In this document: positions 1 through 7,383 of the stretch, one piece after another
Position numbering within the stretch: the first letter of the stretch is position 1
Layout: each line of letters opens with the position of its first letter
From: Nonomuraea guangzhouensis
GTDB taxonomy: Bacteria; Actinomycetota; Actinomycetes; Streptosporangiales; Streptosporangiaceae
DNA length: 45,489 nt
Assembly: GCF_019396345.1 (NCBI RefSeq)
Contig: NZ_JAHKRM010000056.1
Span: 1 to 45,489, forward strand
Direction: 5' to 3'
The notes under the pieces: generated by a model
Told to the model about the DNA's origin: nothing
The model's database searches: none
Seen by the model: the letters and a program-made list of their open reading frames with translations, nothing else
Program-made: the position numbers and the translations under genes

Positions 1-2
1 GC

Positions 3-179
3 GACCGGCTGCTGCTGGACGACGTCTTCCGCGGCCCCGGCGACGACCCGCTCGGGCGCCCGGCCGGCTACCGCGACGGCATCCGCAGCGTGCTGGTCGG
101 CGTGGCCGCCACCCGCTCGGCCACCACGGGCCACGCCGTCCGCCTGACCGACGACGGCACCCGCCTGGCCGACGCCTGA
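3..179 (+). CDS. Gfo/Idh/MocA-family oxidoreductase, C-terminal fragment
   Basis: Only the last 58 codons lie in the window; the 5' part is beyond the left edge. The visible end runs through a GYRDGIRSVLVGVAA segment followed by SATTGHAVRL and stops with TGA. This matches the C-terminal strand and helix typical of Gfo/Idh/MocA sugar oxidoreductases, where a phrase of the type SvLvGvAAnrSiatG closes the substrate domain. Such enzymes oxidise or reduce sugars and cyclitols with NAD(P), and their genes often stand beside ABC sugar transport operons, as here. The fragment lacks the Rossmann domain and catalytic residues, so the substrate cannot be judged. Confidence 0.6.
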   Translation, partial: DRLLLDDVFRGPGDDPLGRPAGYRDGIRSVLVGVAATRSATTGHAVRLTDDGTRLADA

Positions 180-185
180 TCGACG

Positions 186-785
186 TTATGTCCTTGATCG
201 CTGGCGGGGCGAGGAGCCTGGCCCACCGGCCTGCGAACCATGCAGGACGACCTTGGCATCTCGTCCCAGTTCCAGATACATCCGGACATCGTCGAAGCGC
301 AGGTCGCCCACCTCGATGACGTTGGGCAGCCGGCCCCACTCGCGGAAGCCGAGCCGCTCGTAGAGCTCGATCGCGCCGAGGTTGTTGCCGCGCGCTCCCA
401 GCGTCAGGGTTTCGATGCCGGCCTGTCGTGCGTGGTCGATGAGTGCGCTCACGACCAGCCGGCCCAACCCGAGACCCCTCGCCGAGGGGTGCGCCATGAT
501 CTTCCCTATCTCGGCGGAGTGCCTGAAGATCTGCGCGGACTCCCGCATCCAGAGCCCCATTCCCTCGACCTGCCCGTCCACCAGGGCCAGCGCCAAGGCC
601 GCATCATCGCGTTGTACGGCCTCGAGCACACCGGCCAGCCAGGCGTCGGCCTCGTCCCGGCCGGGTGGCTCCAGATAGCCGACCGCGCCGCCCGCCTCGA
701 CGACGGCCCGCAAGACCCTGTGGACCTCGGCACGGAGCGCTTCATCGGCGCTGACCGGCCAGAACAGCTCAATTTTCGGCTTCAT
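186..785 (-). CDS. GNAT-family N-acetyltransferase
   Basis: A 199-residue protein of usual GNAT size. The acetyl-CoA binding motif A is visible as SARGLGLGRLVVSALIDHAR in the middle of the protein, followed by the motif-B region GNNLGAIELYERLGF. The substrate could be an amine on a small molecule, an antibiotic or a protein and is not predictable. The ATG at 785 is preferred; an in-frame TTG lies six bases upstream at 791. The gene reads leftward toward the oxidoreductase tail, which ends at 179. It is separated from the fucosidase operon by a 96-bp gap that contains a strong hairpin, so it is probably transcribed on its own. Confidence 0.85.
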   Translation of the reverse strand: MKPKIELFWPVSADEALRAEVHRVLRAVVEAGGAVGYLEPPGRDEADAWLAGVLEAVQRDDAALALALVDGQVEGMGLWMRESAQIFRHSAEIGKIMAHPSARGLGLGRLVVSALIDHARQAGIETLTLGARGNNLGAIELYERLGFREWGRLPNVIEVGDLRFDDVRMYLELGRDAKVVLHGSQAGGPGSSPRQRSRT

Positions 786-838
786 AGCCAACCCATTATG
801 GCGAGAAGTGCCGACATTCCCGGTCCAGGGTACGCCGA

Positions 839-873
839 GGCCCCGGTTGCGGCGGGTGCCGCGAACCGGGGCC
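839..873 (-). terminator. Hairpin terminator of the fucosidase operon
   Basis: A 15-base GC-rich arm at 839-853 pairs with 858-873 across a GGGT loop with one bulged base. It begins nine bases beyond the fucosidase stop codon. There is no T-run, as is common in actinobacterial terminators. Confidence 0.65.
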
Positions 874-881
874 GGTGGGCG

Positions 882-2147
882 CTAGTCGTTGAGGAACAGT
901 TCGATGACCGGTACGGCGACGTCGGGGCGTACAACGGGCAGGTCCATGGTCAGGACGTCCGGGGCCAGGCCACCCATCGTCGTGTTCCCGGCCGTCTGGG
1001 TGGGGTCGATGACCCGCGTACGGATCTCCGACGCGTCATGCAGGAACTGGGCGTACTTCACGCGCCCGGCCAGCCCCGGCAGGTGCAGGTGGCGGAACGG
1101 CCAGGTGAACACGTGCAGGTAGAGCCGGTTACCGCGCTGGGTGTAGCGGCAGTCGGGCGGCGCGGTGAAGCCGCTGGGGCCGCAGCCGTAGATGGAGCGG
1201 TTGTTCAGCCGCATCCAGGCGCCGATGTCATCGAGGGTCTGGGTGGCGCGCGGGTCGATCTGGCCGCGCCCGTCAGGGCCCACGTTGAGCAGCAGGTTGC
1301 CGCCCTTGGCGACGCTGTCGACCAGCATGCGTACGAGCAGCTCAGGGGACTTGTAGTCGAGATTGTCCCGGTCGTACCCCCAGCTGCCGTTGAGGGTCTG
1401 GCAGGCCTCCCACGGCACCTCGCGGCCGTCGACGGTCATCGGCCCGGCGGGCTGGTACTGCTCGGGGGTGACGAAGTCGCCGGGGATGTCGAGCCGGTCG
1501 TTGACGATGATCCCTGGCTGGAGCTCGCGCACCATCTCCAGCAACTCGGGAGAGCGCCAGTCGTCGGCGCCCTTGCCGCCCCACTCGCCCGGCCTGTTCT
1601 TGTAGGAGAAGTCGAAGAACAGGTAGTCGATCTGACCGTAGTCGGTGAGCAGCTCGCGTACCTGGGCGTGCAGGTAGTCGGCGTACTTGGAGACGTCGCG
1701 GCCCGCGGTGGCGGCCTTGTACGCCTCGTCGTCGCGCTGCGGGTGGCGGGAGTCGACGGGGAACTCGGGGTGGTGCCAGTCGATCAGCGAGTGGTAGAAG
1801 CCGACCTTCAGCCCTTCGGCGCGTACGGCCTCCACGAACGGCGCGATCAGGTCCTTGCCCCAGGGGGTGCGGGTCACCTTGTAGTCGGTGTACGCCGAGT
1901 CCCACAGGCAGAAGCCTTCGTGGTGCTTGGTGGTGAGGACGACGTAGCGCATGCCAGCCTCCTTGGCCAGCCGCGCCCATCGCACCGGGTCGTACAGGTC
2001 GGGCTCGAAGTGGTCGAAGTAGCGCTGGTAGTCCTCATCGGTCAACCGCTCGCGGTTCTTCACCCACTCATGACGGGCGGGGAGAGCGTACAGACCCCAG
2101 TGCACGAACATGCCGAAGCGGGATTCGGCGAACCAGGCGTGGTCCAC
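882..2147 (-). CDS. Alpha-L-fucosidase, GH29
   Basis: A 421-residue enzyme that would release alpha-linked L-fucose from glycans. The GH29 signature is clear: RFGMFVHWGLYALPARHEW near the N terminus, then the block around TTKHHEGFCLWDS, and the catalytic-nucleophile region QIDYLFFDFSYK. No signal peptide is visible, so it probably acts in the cytoplasm on imported oligosaccharides. I chose the GTG at 2147 because GAAAGG lies six bases upstream; a longer frame would run into the preceding permease gene. It is the last gene of a leftward operon (binding protein, two permeases, fucosidase), 20 bases after the second permease. The linkage preference within GH29 cannot be told. Confidence 0.9.
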   Translation of the reverse strand: MDHAWFAESRFGMFVHWGLYALPARHEWVKNRERLTDEDYQRYFDHFEPDLYDPVRWARLAKEAGMRYVVLTTKHHEGFCLWDSAYTDYKVTRTPWGKDLIAPFVEAVRAEGLKVGFYHSLIDWHHPEFPVDSRHPQRDDEAYKAATAGRDVSKYADYLHAQVRELLTDYGQIDYLFFDFSYKNRPGEWGGKGADDWRSPELLEMVRELQPGIIVNDRLDIPGDFVTPEQYQPAGPMTVDGREVPWEACQTLNGSWGYDRDNLDYKSPELLVRMLVDSVAKGGNLLLNVGPDGRGQIDPRATQTLDDIGAWMRLNNRSIYGCGPSGFTAPPDCRYTQRGNRLYLHVFTWPFRHLHLPGLAGRVKYAQFLHDASEIRTRVIDPTQTAGNTTMGGLAPDVLTMDLPVVRPDVAVPVIELFLND

Positions 2148-2167
2148 GACATTCCTTTCAAGAGTTT

Positions 2168-3007
2168 TCACCTGCCGCCGAAACCGCTGGTCGCGATCCC
2201 GCGTACGAGATGTTTCTGCAAGGCGATGAGCAGCAGCCCGGTGGGCGCCATGGAGATCACAGAAGCGGCCATGATGAGGTTCCACTGGGTGCCCTGCTGG
2301 CCGAAGAAGAGATTCAGGCCCAAGGGGACGGTGGCCTTCTCATCCACTGAGTTGATGATGATCAGCGGCCACATGAAGCTGTTCCAGAAGTTGATGAACG
2401 TGAAGACCGCCAGCACCGCGAGCGCGGGCCGGATCAGCGGCAGCATGATGCTGGTGAAGACGCGCACCGCTCCCGCGCCGTCGATGCGGGCGCTCTCGGA
2501 CATCTCTTCGGGGATGGTCAGGAAGAACTGGCGCAGCATGAACGTCCCGAAGGCGGTGAACGCCCAGGGGAAGATCAGGGCCTGGAAGGAGTCCACCCAG
2601 CCGAACCATTTCATCAGCATGAACATCGGCACGACCAGCACTTCCTGGGGGATCATCAGGGTGGCCAGGAAGAGCAGGAAGAAGCCGTCGCGACCGCGCC
2701 AGCGCAGCCGCGAGAAGGCGTACGCCGACATGGCCGACGCCACCAGCACCACGAGGGTGCCGCAGACGGCGACGGCGAACCCGTTGAGCACGAACCGCCC
2801 GAACGGGAGGTACTCAAACGCCTCGGTGTAGTTCTGCCATCGGAAGACCGACCCGAACAGGCTCGGCGGTTGCTCGAACACCTCGTCGGGGCGCTTGAAC
2901 GAGGTGGCCAGCATGTACACCAGCGGCGACAGGAACGCGGCGGCCACCAGGTAGAGCGCGATGTGCGAGATGACCAGCCGGACGCGGCGGACGGCGTGAT
3001 CAGACAT
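2168..3007 (-). CDS. Carbohydrate ABC transporter permease, MalG type
   Basis: A 279-residue inner-membrane protein with about six hydrophobic helices. It carries the cytoplasmic EAA loop of sugar permeases, visible as ESARIDGAGAVRVFTSIMLP around residues 180-200, which docks with the ATPase. It would form the heterodimeric channel with the permease encoded just upstream, whose last eight bases it overlaps. No ATPase gene is present in the operon. This is usual for actinobacterial CUT1 importers, which share a MsiK-type ATPase encoded elsewhere. Substrate is inferred from the fucosidase: fucose-containing oligosaccharides. Confidence 0.92.
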   Translation of the reverse strand: MSDHAVRRVRLVISHIALYLVAAAFLSPLVYMLATSFKRPDEVFEQPPSLFGSVFRWQNYTEAFEYLPFGRFVLNGFAVAVCGTLVVLVASAMSAYAFSRLRWRGRDGFFLLFLATLMIPQEVLVVPMFMLMKWFGWVDSFQALIFPWAFTAFGTFMLRQFFLTIPEEMSESARIDGAGAVRVFTSIMLPLIRPALAVLAVFTFINFWNSFMWPLIIINSVDEKATVPLGLNLFFGQQGTQWNLIMAASVISMAPTGLLLIALQKHLVRGIATSGFGGR

Positions 3008-3896
3008 CGTAGTTCACCCATCTGCGCTGGCCGGCGAACTGCACCGCGGTCACGCCCAGGATCAGCACGAACACGATCCAGGCCCCGGCGGACGCGAGTC
3101 CGAACTGATAGATCGAGAACCCCTTGTCGAAGACGAACATCATGAGGGTCTCGGTGTCATTGCCAGGCCCGCCGGCGGTCAGCAGGAACGGCTGGGTGAA
3201 GACCTGGAACGACGTGATGAGCGTCATGGTCGAGGCGAAGAACAGCGCCGGGGAGATCATCGGCAGCATGATGCGGAAGAACTGCCGCCACGGTCCCGCC
3301 CCGTCGATCTGCGCCGCCTCCAGCAGGTGCCGTGGGATGGCGTCCAGCGCGGCCGAGAAGACCAGCATGTTGTAGCCGAACCCCTGCCACACGCTCATCG
3401 CGACGACGGCGAACATGGCCCAGCCCTGCTCGCCGAGGAAGTTCGGCGCGTGCACGCCGGTGGCGGCGTACAGCGAGCCGTCGATCAGCCCGTTCGGCTG
3501 GTAGATCATCCGCCAGACGACCGCGTTGGCCACCATCGGCGTGACCACGGGCAGGAAGAACACCACCCGCAGCGCCTTGCGGCCCCTGATGCGCGGGCCC
3601 ATCCACACCGCCAACCCCACCGAGACGATGAGGTTGAGCGGCAGGTAGAGCACCACGAACAGCAGCGTGTTGAACAGCGACCGCCGGAAGACGGGATCGG
3701 TGAACAGCGTCGTGAAGTTGTCCAGTCCGGTGAAGGCCCGCTCGCCCACCGCGGGCCACCGGAAGAAGGCCATCACCAAGGACAACACGATCGGGAAGAG
3801 GGTGAACACCGTCAACCCGAGGAGGCTGGGCCCGGCGAACAGGGCCGCGGCCCGCCCATCACGGCGCAGGCGCGGCGGTTTGGCGTCGGCGTGCAC
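3000..3896 (-). CDS. Sugar ABC transporter permease, MalF type
   Basis: A 298-residue membrane protein with an N-terminal helix at FAGPSLLGLTVFTLFPIVL and the EAA-loop segment LEAAQIDGAGPWRQFFRIML near residue 200. It pairs with the MalG-type permease. The start is the GTG at 3896, because AAGGAG precedes it by four bases; it lies eight bases after the binding-protein stop codon. Tight spacing and the overlap with the next gene indicate translational coupling. It belongs to the CUT1 class, which moves di- and oligosaccharides or glycosides. Confidence 0.92.
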   Translation of the reverse strand: MHADAKPPRLRRDGRAAALFAGPSLLGLTVFTLFPIVLSLVMAFFRWPAVGERAFTGLDNFTTLFTDPVFRRSLFNTLLFVVLYLPLNLIVSVGLAVWMGPRIRGRKALRVVFFLPVVTPMVANAVVWRMIYQPNGLIDGSLYAATGVHAPNFLGEQGWAMFAVVAMSVWQGFGYNMLVFSAALDAIPRHLLEAAQIDGAGPWRQFFRIMLPMISPALFFASTMTLITSFQVFTQPFLLTAGGPGNDTETLMMFVFDKGFSIYQFGLASAGAWIVFVLILGVTAVQFAGQRRWVNYDV

Positions 3897-3904
3897 GTCG
3901 CTCC

Positions 3905-5173
3905 TTACGCCGGTGCCTGCTGTTGCACCTGGCTGAGTACTTCCGCCCCCGTGGACTGCCCGTTGAAGGCCTGGATGCCATACTGGGCCAGCAGTTTCTC
4001 CACCGGGTCCCAGTTACTGGTCGTCCGGAACGGCTTCGCGGAGGCGTTGGCGGCGTCGATGACGGGTTTCGAGCCCTCGAAGGCGTTCTCGTACCACTTG
4101 TTCTGTACGGACTTGCGCGCGGGATAGGCGCGCCCGACGGAGCCGAGCTGCCCGAGCACCTCGGCGCTGGTCATCGTGCTGACCGCCTTGAAAGCCTCGT
4201 CAGGGTAGGGGCAGGACTGGGAGATACCGAAGCCGGACCCGGCCGAGTAGCTCTTGGTCCCGTTCGGACCGGCGGGGATGGTGGCCAGGCCCACGTCGAA
4301 CTTGGCCTGCGCCTTGAGCTCCAGAACGGACCAGGGGCCGTTCACCGACATCGCCGCGGTGCCGCCGAGGAACTGGGTCTCCGCCCAGTTGTTGTCCACG
4401 CCGGGCACCTTGGGTGCGACGCCCTGCTTGGCGGCCAGGTCCGCGTACCACTGGAAGCCGGCCTTCATCTGCTCGGTGGTGAGGGTGAGCTTGCCGGAGG
4501 AGTCCATCGGCTCGGCGCCCGTCTTGGAGAGGATCATCGAGAACATCCCCAGGGCCGACGGGTAGGCCACGAAGCCGTACTTGCCGCCGCCGGTCAGCTT
4601 CTTGGCCGCCGCCTCGAACTCCTCCACACTCCAGCCGACCTTCGGCGCCTCGACGCCGGCCGCCTTGAACATGTCCTTGTTGTAGGTGAGGATCAACGAG
4701 CCGACGTCGTACGGCAGCGCGTACTGCTTGCCGCCCGAGGCCAGCCCGGACATGATCGACGAGTCGAAGTCGCCGATGTCCAGGTTGTTCTTCTTGATCA
4801 GGTCGTCCAGAGGACGCATCCCACTGACGTAGCCACCTGTGCGCAGGCTCTGCATCGAGACGATGCACGCGGCGCTGCCGCCGGCCAGGCGGGTGCCGAG
4901 TTTGGTGAAGTAGTCCTTGAACGGGGACGTCTCGAGGGTGATCTTGATGTTCGGGTACTTCTGGGTGACCTGGTCGGCCACTTTCTGCCAGGCGTTTCGG
5001 TCTTCGGTTCCGGACGCCCACATCGACCAGTTGAGCGTCACCGCGCCGTTGCTCGCCTTGTTGCCTCCTGCCGACTCCTGGCTGCCGCCCCCGCAACCTG
5101 CTAATCCTCCCGCGATGACCACCGCTGTTGCGACCGCTAGTGATCTCCGACCGCCATGCATCCGCCTGCCCAT
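3905..5173 (-). CDS. Extracellular sugar-binding lipoprotein of ABC transporter
   Basis: A 422-residue solute-binding protein of the CUT1 family. The N terminus has a basic stretch, a hydrophobic core and the lipobox LAGC near residue 29, so it should be a diacylglyceryl-anchored lipoprotein on the outer face of the membrane. The family pattern of a small-residue linker, then a TLNWSMWASGTED strand and a PDEAF segment near the C terminus is visible. The ATG at 5173 is preferred because GGAG sits five bases upstream; a further upstream ATG at 5233 would place the start inside the promoter. It is the first gene of the fucosidase operon and is probably repressed by the divergent ROK regulator. 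Confidence 0.93.
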   Translation of the reverse strand: MGRRMHGGRRSLAVATAVVIAGGLAGCGGGSQESAGGNKASNGAVTLNWSMWASGTEDRNAWQKVADQVTQKYPNIKITLETSPFKDYFTKLGTRLAGGSAACIVSMQSLRTGGYVSGMRPLDDLIKKNNLDIGDFDSSIMSGLASGGKQYALPYDVGSLILTYNKDMFKAAGVEAPKVGWSVEEFEAAAKKLTGGGKYGFVAYPSALGMFSMILSKTGAEPMDSSGKLTLTTEQMKAGFQWYADLAAKQGVAPKVPGVDNNWAETQFLGGTAAMSVNGPWSVLELKAQAKFDVGLATIPAGPNGTKSYSAGSGFGISQSCPYPDEAFKAVSTMTSAEVLGQLGSVGRAYPARKSVQNKWYENAFEGSKPVIDAANASAKPFRTTSNWDPVEKLLAQYGIQAFNGQSTGAEVLSQVQQQAPA

Positions 5174-5210
5174 CGCAGCTCCACTCAATAAGCTCGGGGC
5201 CGAGTTAATT

Positions 5211-5246
5211 GTTTCGAAACTAGGGCGTCGCAATCCGTAATGTCAA
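5211..5246 (-). promoter_or_regulatory. Promoter with ROK operator for the fucosidase operon
   Basis: Reading leftward, TTGACA (5246-5241) and TAGTTT (5222-5217) are 18 bases apart and resemble a sigma-70 type promoter. The perfect palindrome GTTTCGAAAC (5211-5220) overlaps the -10 box and the likely start of transcription. Binding of the adjacent ROK protein here would block RNA polymerase. The assignment of the protein to the site is inferred from adjacency. Confidence 0.6.
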
Positions 5247-5270
5247 TGAGATCTTGATAGGAAATATCCG

Positions 5271-6419
5271 ATGACTGCTCGCCGAACGGCCGGTCGTGGT
5301 GATCTGACTCGCGTCGAGATCCTGGCGCTTCTCGGCACTGCGGGCGCCCTGGACCGCCGCCAGATCGCGGCCCGGCTCAAGCTCGGCGACGCGACCGTGC
5401 ACGAACACACGCGACGCCTGCTGGCCAGCGGTTATCTGCGTACTCTCGCCCCGCAGGCCGGGGTGGTCGGGCGGCCGCGCATCCCGCTACAGGTCGTGCC
5501 GGAGGCCGCCGCGACCATCGGCGTACGGGTGGCCACCGACCACCTCGTAACCGTTGTAGCAGGACTGGACGGCCGGACGCTCACATCCGATGTATTGCCC
5601 TTCGACTGTCACGCAGACCCGACCTCCCAGATACTCAGGGTCATCGGCCAATGGTTGGCCGATCCCGCCGTCGGCCCCCGGCTCAAGGCCGCGGGCGTGG
5701 CCGTGCCTGCCTCCGTCGATGCGGGTTATATCCGGTTCTGTCCGCGTTTTGGGTGGAGCAACCTTCCCCTCGGTGAGCGGCTCCGTGCCGAGCTGCCGAT
5801 CCCGGTGCTCGTCGACAACGACCTCATGGCCAGCACCACCGCCGAACTCCTGTACCGGACGGGACGTGACCACGACGACTTCCTGGTGCTCGGCATCGGC
5901 GACGGGGTGGGGATCGGGGCGGTCCTGCGGCGGCGGGTGCACCGCGACCCGAGCGGGCTGTCCGGCGAGTTCGGTCACACGCCGGTCGCCGCCACCGGCC
6001 CGCGCTGCGCGTGTGGCGCCCGGGGCTGTCTGGAGACGTTCACCAGCGACGACGGGATCCTGCGCGCCGCCCGTCGCGAGGGCCTCGCCGAGGCGTCCAC
6101 CACCATCGAGGAGCTCCGCGCACGATGGGTCTCCGGTGAGCGGTCGCTGGCCGGGGTGCTCGCCGAGGTCGGCACCGTTCTCGGGCGGGCCGTCGCCGGC
6201 GTCGTCAACCTGCTCGGCACGCCCACCATCGCGGTCATCGGCGAGAACCACGTGCTCTGGCCGGGTCTGGAGCCCGGGTTCACCGCCGTGATGCGGACCA
6301 GCCAGGTCACCGCGGCCTACCGCGTCCAAGTGATCGTCCGTCCGTGGAGTGACGCCCAGCACGCGCTCGGCGCCGCCGGTCTGGCGCTCGCCGCTCCGGA
6401 CACGCTTCTCGCCGGGTGA
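5271..6419 (+). CDS. ROK-family transcriptional regulator
   Basis: A 382-residue sugar-responsive regulator. Residues 10-60 form a winged helix-turn-helix (DRRQIAARLKLGDATVHEHT). Residues 80-375 form the ROK sugar-kinase-like domain, with the ATPase-fold DND at 182-184 and the zinc site GEFGH at 232-236 followed by CACGARGC at 246-253. The ATG at 5271 has AGGA eight bases upstream. It is transcribed away from the fucosidase operon and is very probably its repressor, released when a fucose-containing ligand binds. No kinase ATP-binding signature is obvious, in keeping with a regulator rather than an enzyme. Confidence 0.92.
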   Translation: MTARRTAGRGDLTRVEILALLGTAGALDRRQIAARLKLGDATVHEHTRRLLASGYLRTLAPQAGVVGRPRIPLQVVPEAAATIGVRVATDHLVTVVAGLDGRTLTSDVLPFDCHADPTSQILRVIGQWLADPAVGPRLKAAGVAVPASVDAGYIRFCPRFGWSNLPLGERLRAELPIPVLVDNDLMASTTAELLYRTGRDHDDFLVLGIGDGVGIGAVLRRRVHRDPSGLSGEFGHTPVAATGPRCACGARGCLETFTSDDGILRAARREGLAEASTTIEELRARWVSGERSLAGVLAEVGTVLGRAVAGVVNLLGTPTIAVIGENHVLWPGLEPGFTAVMRTSQVTAAYRVQVIVRPWSDAQHALGAAGLALAAPDTLLAG

Positions 6420-6426
6420 CCAGTGT

Positions 6427-7155
6427 TCACTCCGGCGATGAGGCGTTCCAGGCGGCCGGGCTCTGCCGCCACTGCTCGATGGCCTGCCGGAGGGCCTCGC
6501 TCACCAGGAGAAGGAGTTCGGCGGAGGACTCGAAGCGGGCGCCCGCCGGGGTCGCGGCGCCGAGGATCTCGCTGCCGCGCTGCGACGCGGCCACCAGGGC
6601 CTGGTTCACCTCCACCGCCGCGACGATCGACCGGACCCAGATCCCGTCGTCGATGACGTAGCGTTCGCGGCGCCCGCCGGGAACCCGTTCGCGGCTGAGC
6701 AGTCCCTGCTGTTCGAGGTAGGTGACGGCGTGCGAGACCGACGCCGGGCTGACGCGAAGCCGCTGGACCAGCTCGGCGGCGGTGAGGCTGCCGGAGTCGG
6801 TGATGTACAGGCAGGCCATCACCCTGGCCACCATCCGGGCCATCCCCTGCTGCATGAGGAGCTCGGTGAAGGACTCAGTGAAGTCCTGGACGGCCTGGGG
6901 ATCCCGCCCATGGCCGCTGTCGGGGACGGGTGGCGGCGGAGGCTGGGCCTGCTTGTGGCGGCGCGCACGGTGCCGGGTGGCCTCGTGCGCCCGGTCCGCC
7001 CCGTAATCGTCGGGTCCGCCGTTGCGGGTGACCTCGCGCATGATCGTCGAGGCGGGCCGCCCCAGACGCCGGCCGATCTCCGCGTATCCGTGACCCTCGA
7101 CCAGCCACGTGGCGATGTGCTGTCGGTCCTGGCCGGTCAGTCTGCCTCCGGGCAT
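6427..7155 (-). CDS. GbsR/MarR-type regulator with N-terminal IS30-type HTH
   Basis: A 242-residue protein with two separate DNA-binding modules. Residues 1-45 resemble the IS30-transposase helix-turn-helix (LTGQDRQ, then AEIGRRLGRPASTIMREVTR). After a basic and proline-rich linker, residues 85-220 resemble a GbsR/MarR winged helix (TAAELVQRLRVSPASVSHAV and a RERVPGGRRERYV wing). The start is the ATG at 7155 with AGGAG ten bases upstream. It is divergent from the beta-lactamase-like gene, and the 228-bp gap holds two long direct repeats, so autoregulation and control of the neighbour are likely. It is not a transposase: no DDE domain follows the IS30-like part. Confidence 0.85.
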   Translation of the reverse strand: MPGGRLTGQDRQHIATWLVEGHGYAEIGRRLGRPASTIMREVTRNGGPDDYGADRAHEATRHRARRHKQAQPPPPPVPDSGHGRDPQAVQDFTESFTELLMQQGMARMVARVMACLYITDSGSLTAAELVQRLRVSPASVSHAVTYLEQQGLLSRERVPGGRRERYVIDDGIWVRSIVAAVEVNQALVAASQRGSEILGAATPAGARFESSAELLLLVSEALRQAIEQWRQSPAAWNASSPE

Positions 7156-7194
7156 CGGTGCTCGTCTCCTGTCGCTCGGCCTGCGCGAACAGTA

Positions 7195-7266
7195 TGCATT
7201 CACTCGCAGGCCATTGCAATTCTGGTCTTGATCGTTCTTTGCATTCACTGTCAGGTCCATTGCAAT
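7195..7266. promoter_or_regulatory. Paired operator-like direct repeats between regulator and esterase genes
   Basis: A 26-base unit at 7195-7220 and a 27-base unit at 7240-7266 are nearly identical. Each opens with TGCATTCACT and closes with CCATTGCAAT, whose last eight bases (ATTGCAAT) are self-complementary. Their starts are 45 bases apart. Shorter related pieces follow at 7288-7295 (CAATGCAC) and 7324-7331 (CGCAATGT, touching the -10 box). These are good candidate binding sites for the adjacent two-domain regulator. Confidence 0.6.
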
Positions 7267-7307
7267 AATTGGCTTATCTAACAGGCTCAATGCACTTCCA
7301 TTGTCTG

Positions 7308-7336
7308 TTGACGCATTTCTAAACGCAATGTACTGT
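7308..7336 (+). promoter_or_regulatory. Sigma-70 type promoter of the beta-lactamase-like gene
   Basis: TTGACG at 7308-7313 and TACTGT at 7331-7336 are separated by 17 bases. Transcription would start near 7343, leaving a leader of about 40 bases with AAGGAG at 7374-7379. Confidence 0.6.
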
Positions 7337-7383
7337 CGCAGGCGTTCAGCGATTCCCGAACGTTCGTGCGCGCAAGGAGATTC

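Noticed and set aside
240..2831. An 863-codon rightward open frame opposite the GNAT, fucosidase and permease genes
   Set aside because: It is a high-GC antisense shadow. It has no family motifs, spans several genes on the other strand, and those genes have clear domains and ribosome binding sites.
6427..7155. IS30 insertion sequence
   Set aside because: Only the HTH is IS30-like; there is no DDE catalytic domain and no terminal inverted repeats were seen around it.
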